A stretch of 36,046 nt of DNA from JAXMBX01 sp046349635 (GTDB lineage: Bacteria; Planctomycetota; Planctomycetia; Planctomycetales; Planctomycetaceae). This document shows positions 8,254 through 16,435 of the stretch, piece after piece (the stretch's first letter is position 1; the number at the start of each line of letters is the position of its first letter). The translations under genes were made by a program, and so were the position numbers. The stretch lies in the NCBI GenBank assembly GCA_046349635.1, contig JAXMBX010000051.1, forward strand, positions 1-36,046, written 5' to 3'. The notes under the pieces were generated by a model. It saw only the letters and a list, made by a program, of their open reading frames with translations. It made no database searches and had not been told where the DNA came from.

Positions 8254-11129
8254 TCAGGCGCCGAGGTTCTCCAGGGCAAGAGCCACCTGGCGCTCCTTGA
8301 CACCACCAGTCCACCAAACGCTGCTGATGTTCCGCCAGGACGGCGGCCAGGACCTTCTAGGTAAGCCGGATTCGCCAGCTTGGCCTCCGCCTTGCCGATC
8401 TCCTGGCGAATTTTGTCCAGCTCCTTGGTAAGCCGCGTCCGCTCTGCGCCGACGTCACCAGGCCCTCCAGGGGCAGGAAGAGTTCGCCCAGGCTATTCGC
8501 CGCCATCCAGGGTGCCCTTGGGCGGGGTGAACGCACGATCCAGCTCCAGGGACTCCGCGTTGAGCGAGGATCTTGAGGACATGCTCGGCGGCCGGAAGTT
8601 CCCCGGCGGGGCGGAGGACAAACTTCACCTTCTTCGCCGGATCAATCTTGCAGTCGCGACGCAGGCCGCGTCCGGGGTGACGAGATCGTATTTCGCCTGC
8701 GCCCGGCGTCGGCGGATTCATCGAGACGGAAGAACGCCTTCTCGTCGTCGTCGAATGCCTTGGGCCACGGGGCAGGTGAATGGTTTTTCCGCCCTGGTTT
8801 TCCGGCAGGTCGGCATTGAAGCCGAGGGCCTGCCCGGAAGTTCCTCGGTGATGAAGGGAAGGAACGGATGGAACAGCCGGAGCAGGTTGCCGATGACGAA
8901 GTCGATCACGGCCAGCTTGTTGGCCTTGAGCGCTTCGTCGGTGCCGTGGAACACCGCCTTGGACGCCTCGATGTACCAGTCGCAGTACTCGCTCCAGAAG
9001 AAGCGGTAGAGCGTCGCCGTCGCGTCGCTGAACTTGTAGTCGGTGAAGGCCTGCGTGACTTCGCGGATCGCCTGGTCGAGACGGAGCAGGATCCAGCGGT
9101 CGTCGCTGGTCAGCAGCGCCGGATTGATCTCGCCCTCGGTCGCGCCGCCCTGCATCTGGCGGAAGCGGCAGGAGTTCCAGAGCTTGTTGCAGAAGTTGCG
9201 TCCGAGCTCGACGGACTGCTCGTCGAAGAGGACGTCCTGTCCGAGCGGCGCAGCCCGCATCACGCCGAAGCGCAGCGCGTCGGCGCCGTACTTGGCGATG
9301 AGGTCCAACGGGTCTGGCGAATTGCCGAGCGACTTGGACATCTTGCGGCCCTGCTTGTCGCGGATGATGCCGGTGAAATAGACGTTCCGGAACGGCAGGT
9401 CGCCCATCCACTCGTAGCCCGCCATGATCATGCGGGCGACCCAGAAGAAGATGATGTCCGGCCCGGTCACCAGGTCGGTCGTGGGGTAGAAGGCCTTCAG
9501 CGTCGGGTTCTTCGCATCGGTCTCCGCATCGCCCGTCCAGCCCATGGTGGCGAAGGGCCAGAGCCAGGAGCTGAACCAGGTGTCGAGCACGTCGGGATCT
9601 TGGGTGAAGCCCGATTTCTCCAGGATCCCAACAACTTCGGGATCAATCGTTGCAATGTTCACCTCGACTTCGTCGTTACCTTTCAGGACACCGGGCCGAA
9701 GCAGAGACTCCGCAGTGAAAAATTCCTGTCCACGAAGGCTGACTCGAATCGCGCCGCCCCTCGCTTCTGAAGCACAAAGAATGTGGCCAAGCCCATGAGG
9801 TGAATCCGAAGGAATTGTTTTCCTACTGGTCCACACCGGGATGCGGTGTCCCCACCACAATTGCCGGCTGATGCACCAGTCCTGGATGCCGCCCATCCAG
9901 TGGTCGTACACCTTCGCCCAGCGGTCGGGGAAAAACCGCATCTGGCCCGCCGTCGAGTCGCCCGGTTGCGCGACGCAGGCTTTGGAGGCCTCAACGCTCG
10001 GATACTTGAGGAACCACTGCTCGCTCAGCCGCGGCTCGATGGGCACATCGGCCCGTTCGCTGAAACCCACGTTGTTCACGTAGGGCTCGGCCTTCTCCAG
10101 CGCGCCGGCGGCCTCGAGAATCTCCGCCGACCTCTTGCGCGCGGCGAAGCGGTCCAATCCGACCAGGTCCGCGCCTGCCTCAGCGGTCATCTTCCCGTCC
10201 GGGGTGAGCACGTCGATGACCGGAAGCTGGTGCCGGAGTCCGATCTCGTAGTCCGCCTTGTCGTGAGCCGGCGTCACCTTCAGCACGCCGGTGCCGAAGT
10301 CGAAGGTCACATGGTCGTCGGCGATGATCGGAATGACGCGCTGCTCCTTCGGTTGGTCGAGCGGGAGCGCGCGAATCACATGCTTGCCGATGAGGTGCGT
10401 GTAGCGCGGGTCCTTGGGATTCACCGCCACCGCGGTGTCCGCCGGGATCGTTTCCGGACGCGTGGTGGCGATGGTGAGGAACGTGCCGGGCTGTTCCACC
10501 ACCTCGACGCGGAAGTGATACAGGAAGCCCTTTTGCTCCTTCATGATCACTTCCTCATCGGACAGTGCGGTCAGGGACGCCGGGCACCAGTTGACCATGC
10601 GCTTGCCGCGGTAGATCAGGCCCTTCTTGTAGAGGTCCACGAACACCTTCTGGACGCACAGGGAGTATTCCGGGTCCATGGTGAAGCGCGTGCGGTTCCA
10701 GTCGCAGGAGGCGCCGAGCGCGCGGAGTTGCTTCAGGATGATGCCGCCGTAGGTCTCCTTCCATTCCCAGATCCGGGCCACGAGCTTCTCGCGTCCGAGA
10801 TCGTCGCGATGCTTGATCTCGCCCGCCTTCTTCAGCGTTTTCTCGACGACATTTTGCGTGGCGATGCCGGCGTGGTCGGTGCCGGGCAGCCAGAGAACCT
10901 CCTTGCCGTCCATGCGCGCCTTGCGGGCGAGGATGTCCTGGATGGTGTTGTTGAGCACGTGTCCCATCGTCAGCACGCCGGTGACATTGGGCGGGGGAAT
11001 GACGATGGAGTACGCGGGCCGGGTCGCGGAGACCCGGGCCGGGTCGGCGGCAAAACACTGCTGCTCCAGCCAGAAGGAATACCAGCGGGCTTCGACAGAC
11101 TGCGGCTCGTAGGCTTTGGAGATTTCCAT
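8254..11129 (-). CDS. valS: Valyl-tRNA synthetase (3' end frameshifted)
   Basis: This enzyme charges tRNA-Val and is essential. The class I signatures are clear: PPPNVTGVLTMGHVLNN (HIGH motif, here MGHV), the editing-domain region TTRPETIPADTAVAVNP, QDPDVLDTWFSSWLWPF, and RKMSKSLGNSPDPLDLI (KMSKS). The ATG at 11129 gives MEISKAYEPQSVEARWYSFW, the normal ValRS start; the frame is open further upstream without family support. After ITEEL near 8840 the frame changes at least three times. Recognisable ValRS tail pieces continue in other frames (NADLPENQGGKTIHLP, KVKFVLRPAGELPAAEHVLK, ALALENLGA) to a stop at 8254. The Val-C coiled tail is therefore present in sequence but not in one frame. An essential gene is unlikely to be truly this broken, so base errors are the favoured explanation. 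Confidence 0.92.
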
Positions 11130-11176
11130 GGCGCGAACGGACGGGTAGGAACGCAATTCCGGCGGGAAATCGCGAA

Positions 11177-12202
11177 TCAATTGTGAAGGGCCCACGGGAG
11201 CTCCAGTTGCTCCTGGTGTCCCAGGGCCCGGGCGTCGAAGCCCAGGCGCCTGAGGTGGGCGGCGAATTCCACGGCGAACCCATGCAGCGTGTACACGCGC
11301 CGGGGGGCGATCCGGCGGACGAACTCCACGAGGTCCGGGAAATCGGCGTGGTCGCTCAGCGGAAAGGCCGCGTCGGCCCGGTATTGATACCGGCACGAGG
11401 AGTCGAGGGCCCAGCCGCTCAGGACCGCGACGCGGCTGGGTCCAATTTGCGCCCGGAGGGAGGCGAGGTCGGATCCCGGCGGGGCGACGACGACGCGTCC
11501 GGCGGCGGTGGCGGGATCGAGCGGCTCGAACGCCGGGAAGCGCCACCCGAGGTCCTGGTAGATGGCCGTCATGCGGGCGACGGGCGGCGTGACGGCGATG
11601 GGGAGTCCGGCGTCCAGCAGTCCGCACAGGGCCTCCTGGCTTTTGCCGAGCGAGTAGGCGAGCAGAATGGGCGTTTCATTCCGCGCCAGCGTTTCGCGGC
11701 AGAACGCCAGGATGCCGGCGCGGATGTCAGCATCGGGCGGGAACCGGTACTTCGGGAGCCCGAAGGTGGTTTCCATGATCAGGTGGTCTGCGTGGCGCGG
11801 TTCGCAAGCTTCGGCGCTGAGTCCGGTGCGCAGCTTGAAGTCACCCGTGTACAGCAATGAAGAGTCCCCGTTCTCCAGCAGGATCATGGCACTGCCGAGA
11901 ATATGGCCGGCGGGAAGGAGGGTGATTTGGGTGTCGGATGTGGGTAGTCCGAAGTCGCGCGCGGGGTGGGGGCGTCCGAACTCGAGGACCTGTTCTGCGC
12001 GCTTGCCCGAGACGCGGGCCCGCATCAGCCGGCGGGTGGGTTCCGTCAGGAGCACCCGGGCGTGCGCTGCGGTGTGGTCGGAATGGGCATGGGACACGAA
12101 GACGGCCTCCGAAGGTCCGATCGGGCGATGTGCGTCCAGCCACAGACCTTCGTCCGGCAGGTGGATGGCCCCGTGCGTGTACTTGAAATCCAGCGCCCCC
12201 AT
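11177..12202 (-). CDS. MBL-fold exonuclease, YSH1/CPSF-73-like
   Basis: The 341-residue protein carries the metallo-beta-lactamase signature SHAHSDHT (H38, H40, D42, H43) and AGHILGSAM, which supplies the next metal ligand. LYTGDFKL contains the conserved Asp, and PLSDHADFPDLVEFV near residues 280-294 resembles the C-terminal metal-binding motif of the RNA/DNA-processing MBL group. TLHGFAVEFAAHLR closes the domain. Length and motifs match bacterial proteins often annotated as ligase-associated DNA exonuclease, though no ATP-dependent ligase gene is in view. It lies 47 bp upstream of valS on the same strand, so the two may be co-transcribed. The protein is cytosolic with no signal peptide. Confidence 0.82.
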   Translation of the reverse strand: MGALDFKYTHGAIHLPDEGLWLDAHRPIGPSEAVFVSHAHSDHTAAHARVLLTEPTRRLMRARVSGKRAEQVLEFGRPHPARDFGLPTSDTQITLLPAGHILGSAMILLENGDSSLLYTGDFKLRTGLSAEACEPRHADHLIMETTFGLPKYRFPPDADIRAGILAFCRETLARNETPILLAYSLGKSQEALCGLLDAGLPIAVTPPVARMTAIYQDLGWRFPAFEPLDPATAAGRVVVAPPGSDLASLRAQIGPSRVAVLSGWALDSSCRYQYRADAAFPLSDHADFPDLVEFVRRIAPRRVYTLHGFAVEFAAHLRRLGFDARALGHQEQLELPWALHN

Positions 12203-12290
12203 TTCGGGGAAACGATACCGGGGGAGGGACGGCGTGTCGCTGGGTTCACTCCATTTGAATCCAATTTTTATGCGATTTATTCATCAAAAT

Positions 12291-12351
12291 CACAGAAACC
12301 ATTTCCCATTTCTGTGACTACGTGTAGTGACTATGCACAACCAAAGGTTGT
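12291..12351. promoter_or_regulatory. Cluster of inverted repeats before the integrase
   Basis: Three symmetric elements are packed here. CACAGAAA (12291-12298) pairs with TTTCTGTG (12309-12316). ACTAC-GT-GTAGT covers 12318-12329. CACAACC-AAA-GGTTGTG covers 12335-12351, directly before the ATG at 12354. GTGACTA also occurs twice (12314 and 12328). This density just ahead of a tyrosine recombinase suits recombinase binding sites, an attachment-site arm or an operator. The matching distal att copy was not found. Confidence 0.4.
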
Positions 12352-12353
12352 GT

Positions 12354-13471
12354 ATGGCCAGACTCTTTACACGACCCACCTCGAAATTTTGGTTCGCCTG
12401 CTATCGAGACCGCACCGGGCGACAGATCCGCAAATCAACCAAGCTCCTCGACAAGGCGGCGGCCCTCAAGATTGCGGTCGAACTGGAGCGGGTCGAGAAC
12501 CTGGCGAAGACCGGCATGGCGGCGGTCTCCCAATTCCAAAGGGTCGTAAGCCAGGTGTCGAAGAAGTCATCGGGAGGACCCTCCCGTCCCAGTCTGTGGA
12601 GGAGTACTTCGCTGCATGGCTACCCATTGCGGAACGGAGACTGGGGGAGATCAGTGCAAAGTCCTACCGGCTTGCAGTACGGCGGTTTCTTGAATCGCTG
12701 GGACCGGTCGCAAAGAATCCTGTCCGGTCGCTTTCTCCGGTCCACATCGAGCGATTCTTGAATCAACGACTCGATGCCGGCGTGGCTCCAAAGACTGCGG
12801 TCGAGGACATCAAGGTGATTGGACTCGCACTCAAGCGCGCGGAACGGTTCGGGGAAATCGACCGCAGTCCAGTTCCTGCGGTCACGCTGCCAAAAGTCAC
12901 GAGTTCTGAGCGGGAAGTATTTAGCCTCAAGGAGGTTGAACTTCTCGTGGCTGCCGCGGATCACCTGGATTGGCAAACGGCTATCCTCATCTCTGCTTAC
13001 ACCGGAGCACGGCTTGGGGACTGCGTTCGAATGACTTGGGACAATGTTGATACGGAAACGGGGTTCCTACGATTCCAACAGAAGAAGACCGGGAAGTGGG
13101 TAGGGGTACCGCTCCACAAACGTCTCGTAGAGCATCTCCATCATGTGTCGGCGCATCATGCCGCGGGACCTCTCTGTCCCTACCTTGCCGCACTTCCAGA
13201 CAAGGGAAGCCGCGGCCTATCGATGCGCTTCAACCAGATTGTCCTGCGGGCCGGGCTTGATCCCATGATCGTCCAAGGGAAGGGGAAGCAGAAGTTTACC
13301 CGTCGGACGTTCCACAGCCTCCGGCATGGCTTTGTCTCCGTCCTCGCGAACTCTGGGGTGTCGCAGGAAGTCCGGATGCGACTGACCGGACATGCAAGCG
13401 CGGGAATCCATCAACGGTACACCCACCTGAATCCGGGGGCGCTTGAGGAGGCGATACGGAAGATTGGGTGA
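12354..13471 (+). pseudogene. Tyrosine recombinase/integrase with one frame shift
   Basis: The N-terminal arm-binding part is in one frame from the ATG at 12354 (MARLFTRPTSKFWFACYRD, then KSTKLLDKAAALKIAVELER). It then moves to a second frame near 12545-12560 (GVEEVIGRTLPSQSVEEYF), which stays open to the stop at 13471. The SAM-like core-binding domain (YRLAVRRFLESLG) and catalytic domain are in the second frame. The active-site residues are visible: Arg in YTGARLGDCVRMTW, HSLRHGF for the H-x-x-R box, the second His in LTGHAS, and the nucleophile Tyr in HQRYTHLNPG. One shift is enough to abolish the full protein unless it is a base error or programmed. It marks the left border of the mobile island, and the following XRE gene is convergent. 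Confidence 0.85.
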
Positions 13472-13498
13472 AGGGGCGGGTGGTCTATCAACGTCCCC

Positions 13499-13750
13499 TC
13501 AGGTGGCCTTGTCGACCCGAGTCTCCGCCTCGCGAAGAACGGGCCAAAGCTCGATCTCCATCGCGAATGAAATCCGGAGAAGCATGTCGAGTGTTGGACT
13601 GCGAAGGCCGCGTTCGATTCTGCTTACCATCGTGTGGGAAACGCCTGCGCGGTCAGCAACCGACTTCATGGATAGTCCCAAGGCAATTCGCTTCGCAGAA
13701 AGCAAACGAATCGCCTCTCGAACAACAGCTTCAGGTCGCCCTACTGCCAC
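13499..13750 (-). CDS. XRE-family transcriptional regulator
   Basis: A small, 83-residue protein made of a single helix-turn-helix: KRIALGLSMKSVADRAGVSH then TMVSRIERGLRSPTLDMLL, matching the lambda-repressor/Cro-like fold across residues 20-65. It has no extra ligand or catalytic domain. It is divergent from the small gene at 13810, and a perfect 16-bp palindrome lies between the two starts, so it probably represses both. It ends 28 bp from the integrase stop in convergent orientation. The start at 13750 gives MAVGRPEAVVREAIRLL. Confidence 0.85.
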   Translation of the reverse strand: MAVGRPEAVVREAIRLLSAKRIALGLSMKSVADRAGVSHTMVSRIERGLRSPTLDMLLRISFAMEIELWPVLREAETRVDKAT

Positions 13751-13786
13751 GTCGAAGGGTTACCCGAGAAGGCCCTTGACGGGATA

Positions 13787-13802
13787 TGTGCCTATAGGCA
13801 CA
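13787..13802. promoter_or_regulatory. Perfect 16-bp palindromic operator
   Basis: TGTGCCTATAGGCACA is exactly self-complementary. It lies 36 bp upstream of the XRE gene start and 7 bp before the ATG of the divergent small gene. This is the expected place and form for a site bound by a symmetric dimer of the neighbouring XRE protein. Binding would block ribosome or polymerase access for the small gene. Confidence 0.7.
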
Positions 13803-13809
13803 GTAAACC

Positions 13810-14043
13810 ATGTTTTTACGCCGCCTCGTTGCCGCCGCTGCGGTTCGTCCCTGCCAGAGCACATACGCCTGCCCGGATCTTTGGGAGCTTGAGAACGGCG
13901 ATTTTGCCGTGATTGGGACGGACATCACGGAACTGGCGGCGAAACTCCCGCCGGAGGCGGGTTGTGCGCCCCACGAACGAATCGTGCGGGTGCCCCGGGC
14001 GCTCCTCATTGCCGCAAGGGAGAATATCCCCAGCGCCGGGTAG
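13810..14043 (+). CDS. Small protein paired with XRE regulator
   Basis: The 77-residue protein contains a compact conserved-looking core: CPDLWELENGDFAVIGTDIT followed by a leucine-rich stretch and ERIVRVPRALLIAARENIP. I believe similar small proteins of unknown function occur beside XRE regulators in other bacteria, but I cannot name a family. The start at 13810 lies 7 bp after the palindrome. A later ATG is not available before the conserved core, so this start is favoured. There are no membrane segments or catalytic motifs. The divergent arrangement suggests a self-regulated accessory module. Function unknown. Confidence 0.65.
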   Translation: MFLRRLVAAAAVRPCQSTYACPDLWELENGDFAVIGTDITELAAKLPPEAGCAPHERIVRVPRALLIAARENIPSAG

Positions 14044-14077
14044 GATTGCCGGTCGTTAGTCGTGGTAGAATTGTGGA

Positions 14078-14533
14078 ATGGAACTCTACCATTGGATCGG
14101 AAACCACGGATTCGACCTCCTGGAGGCGGTTGGCATCATTGGCAGCCTTTCCTACACTGCAGCCGCATTCCGCCGGGATCGGGAATCACGCCAAGTAGAG
14201 AATCTCCTAAATTTCATTCAAAACCACCGGGAGATTTGGAAGGAACTCCTTCGTGAGGAACGGCTGAAAAGGATTCTCGATCCCAAGGCGGACGTAGATC
14301 GAGATCCCATCACTCCGGAGGAGCGGGTTTTCGTCACATTCCTCGTGACCCACCTGAGCGCCGTGTTTTATGCGAAGCGTGATGGCCTCACGATTGGACC
14401 CAGCGGGGAACGCGACGATGTCCTGCGCTTCTTCTCTCTACCAATTCCACGACGGATTTGGAAAGACCTCAAGGGTGTCCAGAATCCGGAGTTTGTGGAG
14501 TACGTAGAGGAGTGCTTGAGGGAGGGGAGATAG
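14078..14533 (+). CDS. Unknown protein with one N-terminal membrane helix
   Basis: The 151-residue protein begins MELYHWIGNHGFDLLEAVGI, continuing into a hydrophobic stretch (about residues 12-30) that could be a membrane anchor. The rest is a helical cytosolic part rich in charged residues (NHREIWKELLREERLKRIL, then EERVFVTFLVTHLSAVFYAK). It is not a family I can name. An inverted repeat GGTAGA/TCTACC (14064-14069 and 14085-14090) encloses the start codon and might fold over it in the mRNA. It lies 34 bp downstream of the small gene on the same strand, possibly in one transcript. Confidence 0.65.
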   Translation: MELYHWIGNHGFDLLEAVGIIGSLSYTAAAFRRDRESRQVENLLNFIQNHREIWKELLREERLKRILDPKADVDRDPITPEERVFVTFLVTHLSAVFYAKRDGLTIGPSGERDDVLRFFSLPIPRRIWKDLKGVQNPEFVEYVEECLREGR

Positions 14534-14850
14534 CAAGGGACGTCCCAAATCATGCGATAGCGATCCCCGAGCGTGCCAAGGACCCGCCAGTTCGGGGACT
14601 GCTGGCTGGGGCGCCGCCTCTTTTAGAACTCCAGCTCGCTCAGTTCTTCTCCGCCCATCTAGGGAAGACTGGGCCAAGGTGGTCGAACTGCTGACTGCTG
14701 AAATGCGAACTGAACTTGTGGTAGGTCTGACACCGGACGGGGCCACGGGTGGAGGCGCACTCCATGGTGGAATTCCAGCGCTCCTGCCTATGGGTATCTG
14801 TGAAACAGAAGCTGTGGGCGGCGGTACAGTCCCTCATCCCAGCGATGGTT
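14534..14850. other. Intergenic region with no supported gene
   Basis: About 315 bp between the membrane-anchored unknown gene and the insertion-sequence end. Short open frames here have no recognisable motifs and poor codon quality. No repeat or hairpin stood out. It may be the decayed 3' part of the island segment into which the insertion sequence landed. Confidence 0.5.
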
Positions 14851-15012
14851 CTAGCAGGCCATTGAAAAACCCCTGTTTTTCGGAGGGCTTCTCTCCTCGG
14901 TCACTTTCGGGCGGCTGAAAGTTGGGTTTGGCAAGGGGGTGGCTCGGCGGTGTGGGGCTGACTGGCGTCATTTCTCCAGTCTCCCGAGACACCGCAGGCT
15001 ACGGCGTCCCGC

Positions 15013-16248
15013 TCACGCGGTCGCCAGTCCGTTCGCAGGTGGGCTTCCCAGCAGTTTCCCCATCCGAACCAAATTGTACGTCGTCAGGATTAGCATCATA
15101 CTGAGTCCAACCCGATCCGTTCCGCGTTTGCGGATCCGCCGTAGTCCGCCGATCTCCTTGCACCATCCAAAGACCTCTTCGATCCGCTTCCGCACCTTCT
15201 GACTGGTCTGGTAACCCAGGCTTCGGGTGGTGCGCCCGTCCAGGCCCTTCACCGAACGTCCCTTTTGCTGGGCAATGTGCGGCTTGATCCCGTGGTTCCG
15301 GCAGAACCCGACCACCTCGGCACTATGGTAGCCTTTGTCGGCCGCCAGTGTTTCCGGGGACTTCTCCGACTGTTCGATCTGTCGGGCCAGCAGTTCGGTA
15401 GCTCCCGTGGACTCGGTGGTTCCATAGGCTGTCGTCACCATGGCCTGCACGCACAATCCGTTGCGGTTCTCCATCAGGGCATGGAGTCCAAAGCTCAGTC
15501 GGGCTTCGCGCCCGTTGCCTTTGCGGGCAAACTGCGCCTGCCGGTCCGTCGTGCTTTGGTGGGTCGCATTGCTCCGCTTCTGTCCATGGAAGTCGACGTT
15601 GGGGTTACTGGGGTCTCCATCGTTCGGATTCTTCGGGCCGCTCTTGGGCTGGAAGCTCTTCAAGCTGTCCGTGTAGGTCACGCTCCAGATGAAGTCCCCC
15701 TCCAGGCTGCCACCGCAGTGCGCCACCGTATCCGCCTCCAGGAACCCCGGGCGGGTAATGTCCCAGTTGTCGGTCCGGATCGGGATCTGGGTCTTCAGCA
15801 GCCCTCCGGGCTTCGTGCCGCACCGTCCATGGTGTCCGGCCTGCGCCTTCCGCGGGGCCAGAAGTCGGTCGATCTGGGCCGCGCTGACTTCCATCACCCC
15901 CTTCCGGACCCCGGCGGCTAGACCGCCATGCTCCCTCTGGTAGTGCGGCAGCCACTCCGGCAGCAGCGCCTTCAGCCTCTTCCCGCACGGCTGTTCGGCC
16001 ACCTTCCAGATCCGCCACAGCACCTCCACCACCTCACGCCCATACTTCGGCGGACGCCCCTTGCGCACCCCAGGGTCTCCTCCCCACCCGGCCTTCGCTC
16101 CCAGAAGCTTGATCGCATGCTTGCGGCTATATCCCCACTGCTCGCACACCTCGTCCACCAGTCGCGTGCGCCCCTCACGCCCACGCCCCACGTACCGTTG
16201 TCGTAGTCTGGGCAACATCTCCTCCGCCACCTTCCGGCTCATTGGCAT
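15013..16248 (-). CDS. Fusion transposase: integrase-type N half, IS5-type C half
   Basis: The 411-residue frame is uninterrupted but made of two families. Residues 1 to about 194 are an IS481/ISNCY-like integrase: an N-terminal helix-turn-helix (CEQWGYSRKHAIKLLG), then the rve-type core with D173 (FLEADTVAHCGG) and D194 (SVTYTD). From about 195 on it is the C-terminal part of an IS5-type transposase: SLKSFQPKSG, VDFHGQKRSNATHQSTTD, D304 in LAADKGYH and E357/E358 in KRIEEVFGWCKEIGGLRR. The join is near nucleotide 15666. The integrase lost its catalytic Glu and the IS5 part lost its first Asp. The fused protein keeps four acidic residues in an untested order, so it is probably inactive as a transposase. 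Confidence 0.85.
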   Translation of the reverse strand: MPMSRKVAEEMLPRLRQRYVGRGREGRTRLVDEVCEQWGYSRKHAIKLLGAKAGWGGDPGVRKGRPPKYGREVVEVLWRIWKVAEQPCGKRLKALLPEWLPHYQREHGGLAAGVRKGVMEVSAAQIDRLLAPRKAQAGHHGRCGTKPGGLLKTQIPIRTDNWDITRPGFLEADTVAHCGGSLEGDFIWSVTYTDSLKSFQPKSGPKNPNDGDPSNPNVDFHGQKRSNATHQSTTDRQAQFARKGNGREARLSFGLHALMENRNGLCVQAMVTTAYGTTESTGATELLARQIEQSEKSPETLAADKGYHSAEVVGFCRNHGIKPHIAQQKGRSVKGLDGRTTRSLGYQTSQKVRKRIEEVFGWCKEIGGLRRIRKRGTDRVGLSMMLILTTYNLVRMGKLLGSPPANGLATA

Positions 16249-16262
16249 CCCTCCCTTTAGCC

Positions 16263-16342
16263 GGTGTCATCCTTTTTGAGTCAACGTCCTCGTCCTCCTT
16301 CCACTTGCCATTCCCTCAGGGTGTCAAAACTTTTGAGTCAAC
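16263..16342. repeat. Direct repeat at the right IS end
   Basis: Two 23-bp copies (16263-16285 and 16320-16342) match at 19 positions and start 57 bp apart. They differ only in the block between GGTGTCA and TTTTGAGTCAAC. Repeated motifs at an element end often are transposase binding sites. They lie upstream of the transposase start (16248) and may also influence its expression. Confidence 0.7.
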
Positions 16343-16435
16343 AGGGCCAAGGCCCAACCTCAAATTTGCGCTGGCCAAAACTTAAACAATCGAGCCATGC
16401 TTAATTAGCCCCAAGACAAACGTTCCAAAAGCAAC

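Larger units (their letters stand above)
14851..16342 (-). mobile_element. Chimeric insertion sequence
   Basis: The left end is CTAGCAGGCCATTGAAAAACCC (14851-14872), nearly the same as the end of a second element at 25431 (CTAGCAGTTCATTGAAAAACCC). This is a terminal inverted repeat of an IS5-type family. The right end is of a different type: two 23-bp direct repeats starting GGTGTCA and ending TTTTGAGTCAAC (16263-16285 and 16320-16342). The two ends do not match each other, in agreement with the two-part transposase between them. Target-site duplications were not identified. Confidence 0.7.

Noticed and set aside
9846..11186. Long plus-strand frame opposite valS
   Set aside because: Shadow frame; the minus strand is clearly valyl-tRNA synthetase.
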